NCBI RefSeq assembly: GCF_024518835.1
Contig: NZ_JANIGO010000001.1
Location: 930,001 to 994,000 of the forward strand
Length of the DNA: 64,000 nucleotides
Source of the DNA: Limnobacter humi
Lineage (GTDB): Bacteria; Pseudomonadota; Gammaproteobacteria; Burkholderiales; Burkholderiaceae_B
Direction: 5' to 3'
Shown: positions 62,302 to 64,000 of the stretch, one piece after another
Layout: each line of letters opens with the position of its first letter
Numbering within the stretch: the stretch's first letter is position 1
Notes under the pieces: model-generated
Told to the model about the DNA's origin: nothing
The model's database searches: none
Seen by the model: the letters and a program-made list of their open reading frames with translations, nothing else
Translations under genes and position numbers: made by a program

Positions 62302-64000
62302 TTATTTCCAGCGGCCCTCAGGCCAGAAGGCCGCGCCACGCGGTTCGACCACTTCGTCTGCATGCTGGTGCGCCCACTGCAACGCCTTGCAAAATTCCTC
62401 GGCCAGCGGGTTCTCATCCACCACATGGCGTTCCATGAAGTTTTTGGATTTCACGAGCGCACGCAGTTCATCCAGCAAACCGGGTGTGTTGATGTAACGC
62501 ACAGCACCTTGCACGTAATTGTCCACACTGGTGGCCACGCAATAGTCTTCCAAACCGAATGCGGCCAGCACATCGTAGTCGCTGCGCGAATGCGGTTCTT
62601 CGCCCAACCAGGCCACCACGGGCATGCCCAACACCATGCAGTCGATGGTGGAGGTGGCATTGCCAAACGGGAACGGGCTTAAGGCGAGGTGGTTTTGGGC
62701 CAGCAGCGCCAGGTATTGGTCGTAACTGGTGCGGCGGGCCACAATGGCATTGGGGAAATGCGCCTTTAGCCGTTTTTCGGTGGAAAGGTGGCCCAGCCCG
62801 AATTCATTGGGGAAGAACATGAAGCGAACGGGCTTCTCTGCTTGCCGTTCAATTTCCTTCAGCGCTGCAATGAAGTGCAGGTTGATTTTCATCACATTGC
62901 AGGGCACCGCAATGGACACAAACTCATCGCTGAGTACCGCTTGCTCCGGCAGCTTCAGGTGTTTGTGCTTTTCAATGAGGCTGCCGATTTCGCTGTCCAG
63001 CACCAGCATGTTTTCATGCACCACGCCAGTGTCGACCACCGTGCGGGTGTTGATGAAGGCCAGGTCCATGGTGTTTGAAAAGCTGCTGGCCGGGTGACCA
63101 AAACTCATGACCTGCAACGGTGCCCAGCGCAGGTTGGCCATGGAGATGCCCCAGGCCCGCATGCCCACGCTGGTGAAGTAGGCAATGTCGGGGGTGCACT
63201 GGTTCAGCACCGGTTGCAGGTTCATTTCGTCCACGGGTACTTCAATATAACGGTCAAAGAGTGCAATGGCGTCGTCGTCCACATCGGCCTTCAGACCGAC
63301 CAGCACCATGTAGTAGTCGTGCTTCAACTGTTTGATGATGGGGGCATACCAGCGGTACATGGCATGCAGCGAGTTGAAGCTTTCGGCCACCACGGCCATC
63401 ACGGGCTTGTGTTGTGTGTTGCCCGGTTGCGGCACGCTGCCGGTGGGTTTGGGGGCAATGCCTTTGGCTTTGTGCAGGCGCTTGAACCAGTCATTTAAGT
63501 GTTGCTTGATGGTGTGCTTGCGGCCAGCCGTGCTGTAGCTGCACAGCATCCACACATTGGCAATGATTTGCGCATAGTGCTCAATCGGCCGAAGCGCATG
63601 GAAGGGGTTGTACTCTTCCAGCAAAAATTTGCGGGCGGCTTCACCGTTCATCGTGACGGGCAAGCGGTCCAGCAACAGCCCCAGGGTAATGAGCGCTGCA
63701 GGCTCGGTTTCCTCCAGCGACAGTTCCACCAGGTCGGCCGTGTCAATGTCGCCCAATGTGGCGAGCAGCAGCAGGCGCAGCATGGCTGGGTTGTCGGTCA
63801 GCTTCTGGGTTTTCTTCTCGCCGGCTTTGGCCTTCAGCAGCTTCAACACATGGGTTTGGCTGCCGTAGCCAGACACCTCAAACACATAGCCGATGAAGCG
63901 TTTTTGGCAGGTGAGGTGAAACACCTCATTGATGGTGAACTTGTGCGAAAAGTCGGTGAACACGCGGATGTACAGCGCTGCAATGCGGGTGCACAACTCG
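62302..64000 (-). CDS. HMW1C-like peptide glucosyltransferase (GT41), partial
   Basis: 566 codons of a gene whose 5' end lies beyond the window. GLGHLSTEKRLKAHFPNAIV, LSPFPFGNATSTIDCMVLGM and VMSFGHPASSFSNTMDLAF match HMW1C-type N-glucosyltransferases, GT-B enzymes that attach glucose to Asn of adhesins in the cytoplasm using UDP-glucose. The pocket motif PFPFGNATSTID is intact. No adhesin or two-partner secretion gene is in the window. The first codons read out of the window edge, so no start is given. Confidence 0.8.
   Translation of the reverse strand, partial: ELCTRIAALYIRVFTDFSHKFTINEVFHLTCQKRFIGYVFEVSGYGSQTHVLKLLKAKAGEKKTQKLTDNPAMLRLLLLATLGDIDTADLVELSLEETEPAALITLGLLLDRLPVTMNGEAARKFLLEEYNPFHALRPIEHYAQIIANVWMLCSYSTAGRKHTIKQHLNDWFKRLHKAKGIAPKPTGSVPQPGNTQHKPVMAVVAESFNSLHAMYRWYAPIIKQLKHDYYMVLVGLKADVDDDAIALFDRYIEVPVDEMNLQPVLNQCTPDIAYFTSVGMRAWGISMANLRWAPLQVMSFGHPASSFSNTMDLAFINTRTVVDTGVVHENMLVLDSEIGSLIEKHKHLKLPEQAVLSDEFVSIAVPCNVMKINLHFIAALKEIERQAEKPVRFMFFPNEFGLGHLSTEKRLKAHFPNAIVARRTSYDQYLALLAQNHLALSPFPFGNATSTIDCMVLGMPVVAWLGEEPHSRSDYDVLAAFGLEDYCVATSVDNYVQGAVRYINTPGLLDELRALVKSKNFMERHVVDENPLAEEFCKALQWAHQHADEVVEPRGAAFWPEGRWK

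Noticed and set aside
1-64000. CRISPR array
   Set aside because: No set of regularly spaced direct repeats with unique spacers was seen; the GTTTACAA and TTGTGCCC groups are too short and few.

Overview
The window looks like a betaproteobacterial (Burkholderiales) chromosome; the core genes have a Limnobacter-like flavour, but the genus is a guess from gene content. Core sequence (1-5745 and about 46266-64000) is GC-rich and ordinary in style. Between them lies a roughly 40.5 kb genomic island inserted at the 3' end of a tRNA-Arg(CCG) gene. A 27-bp piece of the tRNA 3' end (5722-5748) is repeated exactly at 46239-46265, where it forms part of a tRNA remnant lacking 14 internal bases.

Island layout. 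The left end holds an integrase module: a cluster of TTGTGCCC motifs just inside the att site, a PD-(D/E)XK-like ORF, an SRAP (YedK) protein, an XRE repressor with two palindromic operators, an excisionase-like protein, a tyrosine integrase, an HD-domain protein and a Lon-like AAA+ ATPase. Next come conjugation leftovers (truncated virB1, trbM-like) and then metal resistance: an arsenic operon (arsR, arsI/cadI-like lyase, two arsC, an aquaglyceroporin, no arsB/acr3), a czcCBA efflux system with czcI, and a cadA P-type ATPase whose merR-type regulator cadR carries a nonsense codon. A stbB-like plasmid remnant is cut by an IS3-family element.

That IS3 element is itself split by a 9,398-bp transposon (28628-38025) with perfect 23-bp inverted repeats and an exact 8-bp target duplication. 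It encodes an IS1595-family (ISXO2-like) transposase and carries a complete periplasmic copper-handling operon: His/Met-rich proteins, TolC-like lipoprotein, multicopper oxidase, cupredoxin, DUF411 and CusF-like proteins, plus a 41-residue Cys-rich peptide. At the right end of the island, an AT-richer minus-strand cluster encodes a DUF3800 protein, an 1800-residue protein with two separate tyrosine-recombinase-like catalytic regions, and a translationally coupled 313-residue partner. This cluster is the best candidate for an undescribed system.

Right of the island is core or accessory chromosome. Two peptidoglycan-hydrolase/secreted-partner pairs resemble effector-immunity sets and flank a frameshifted methyltransferase-HNH gene. 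They are followed by an SRPBCC protein, an alkB alkane hydroxylase with a divergent AraC regulator, a Fic protein, tRNA-Pro, a LysR/MFS pair, a HTH-GHKL-DUF4325 protein preceded by 22-bp-spaced operator-like repeats, two hotdog thioesterases, a lipoprotein, a DUF1329 protein and an HMW1C-like glucosyltransferase running off the window. The left flank has the end of an amino-acid ABC permease, a lipase-like hydrolase and a DUF748/AsmA-like protein.
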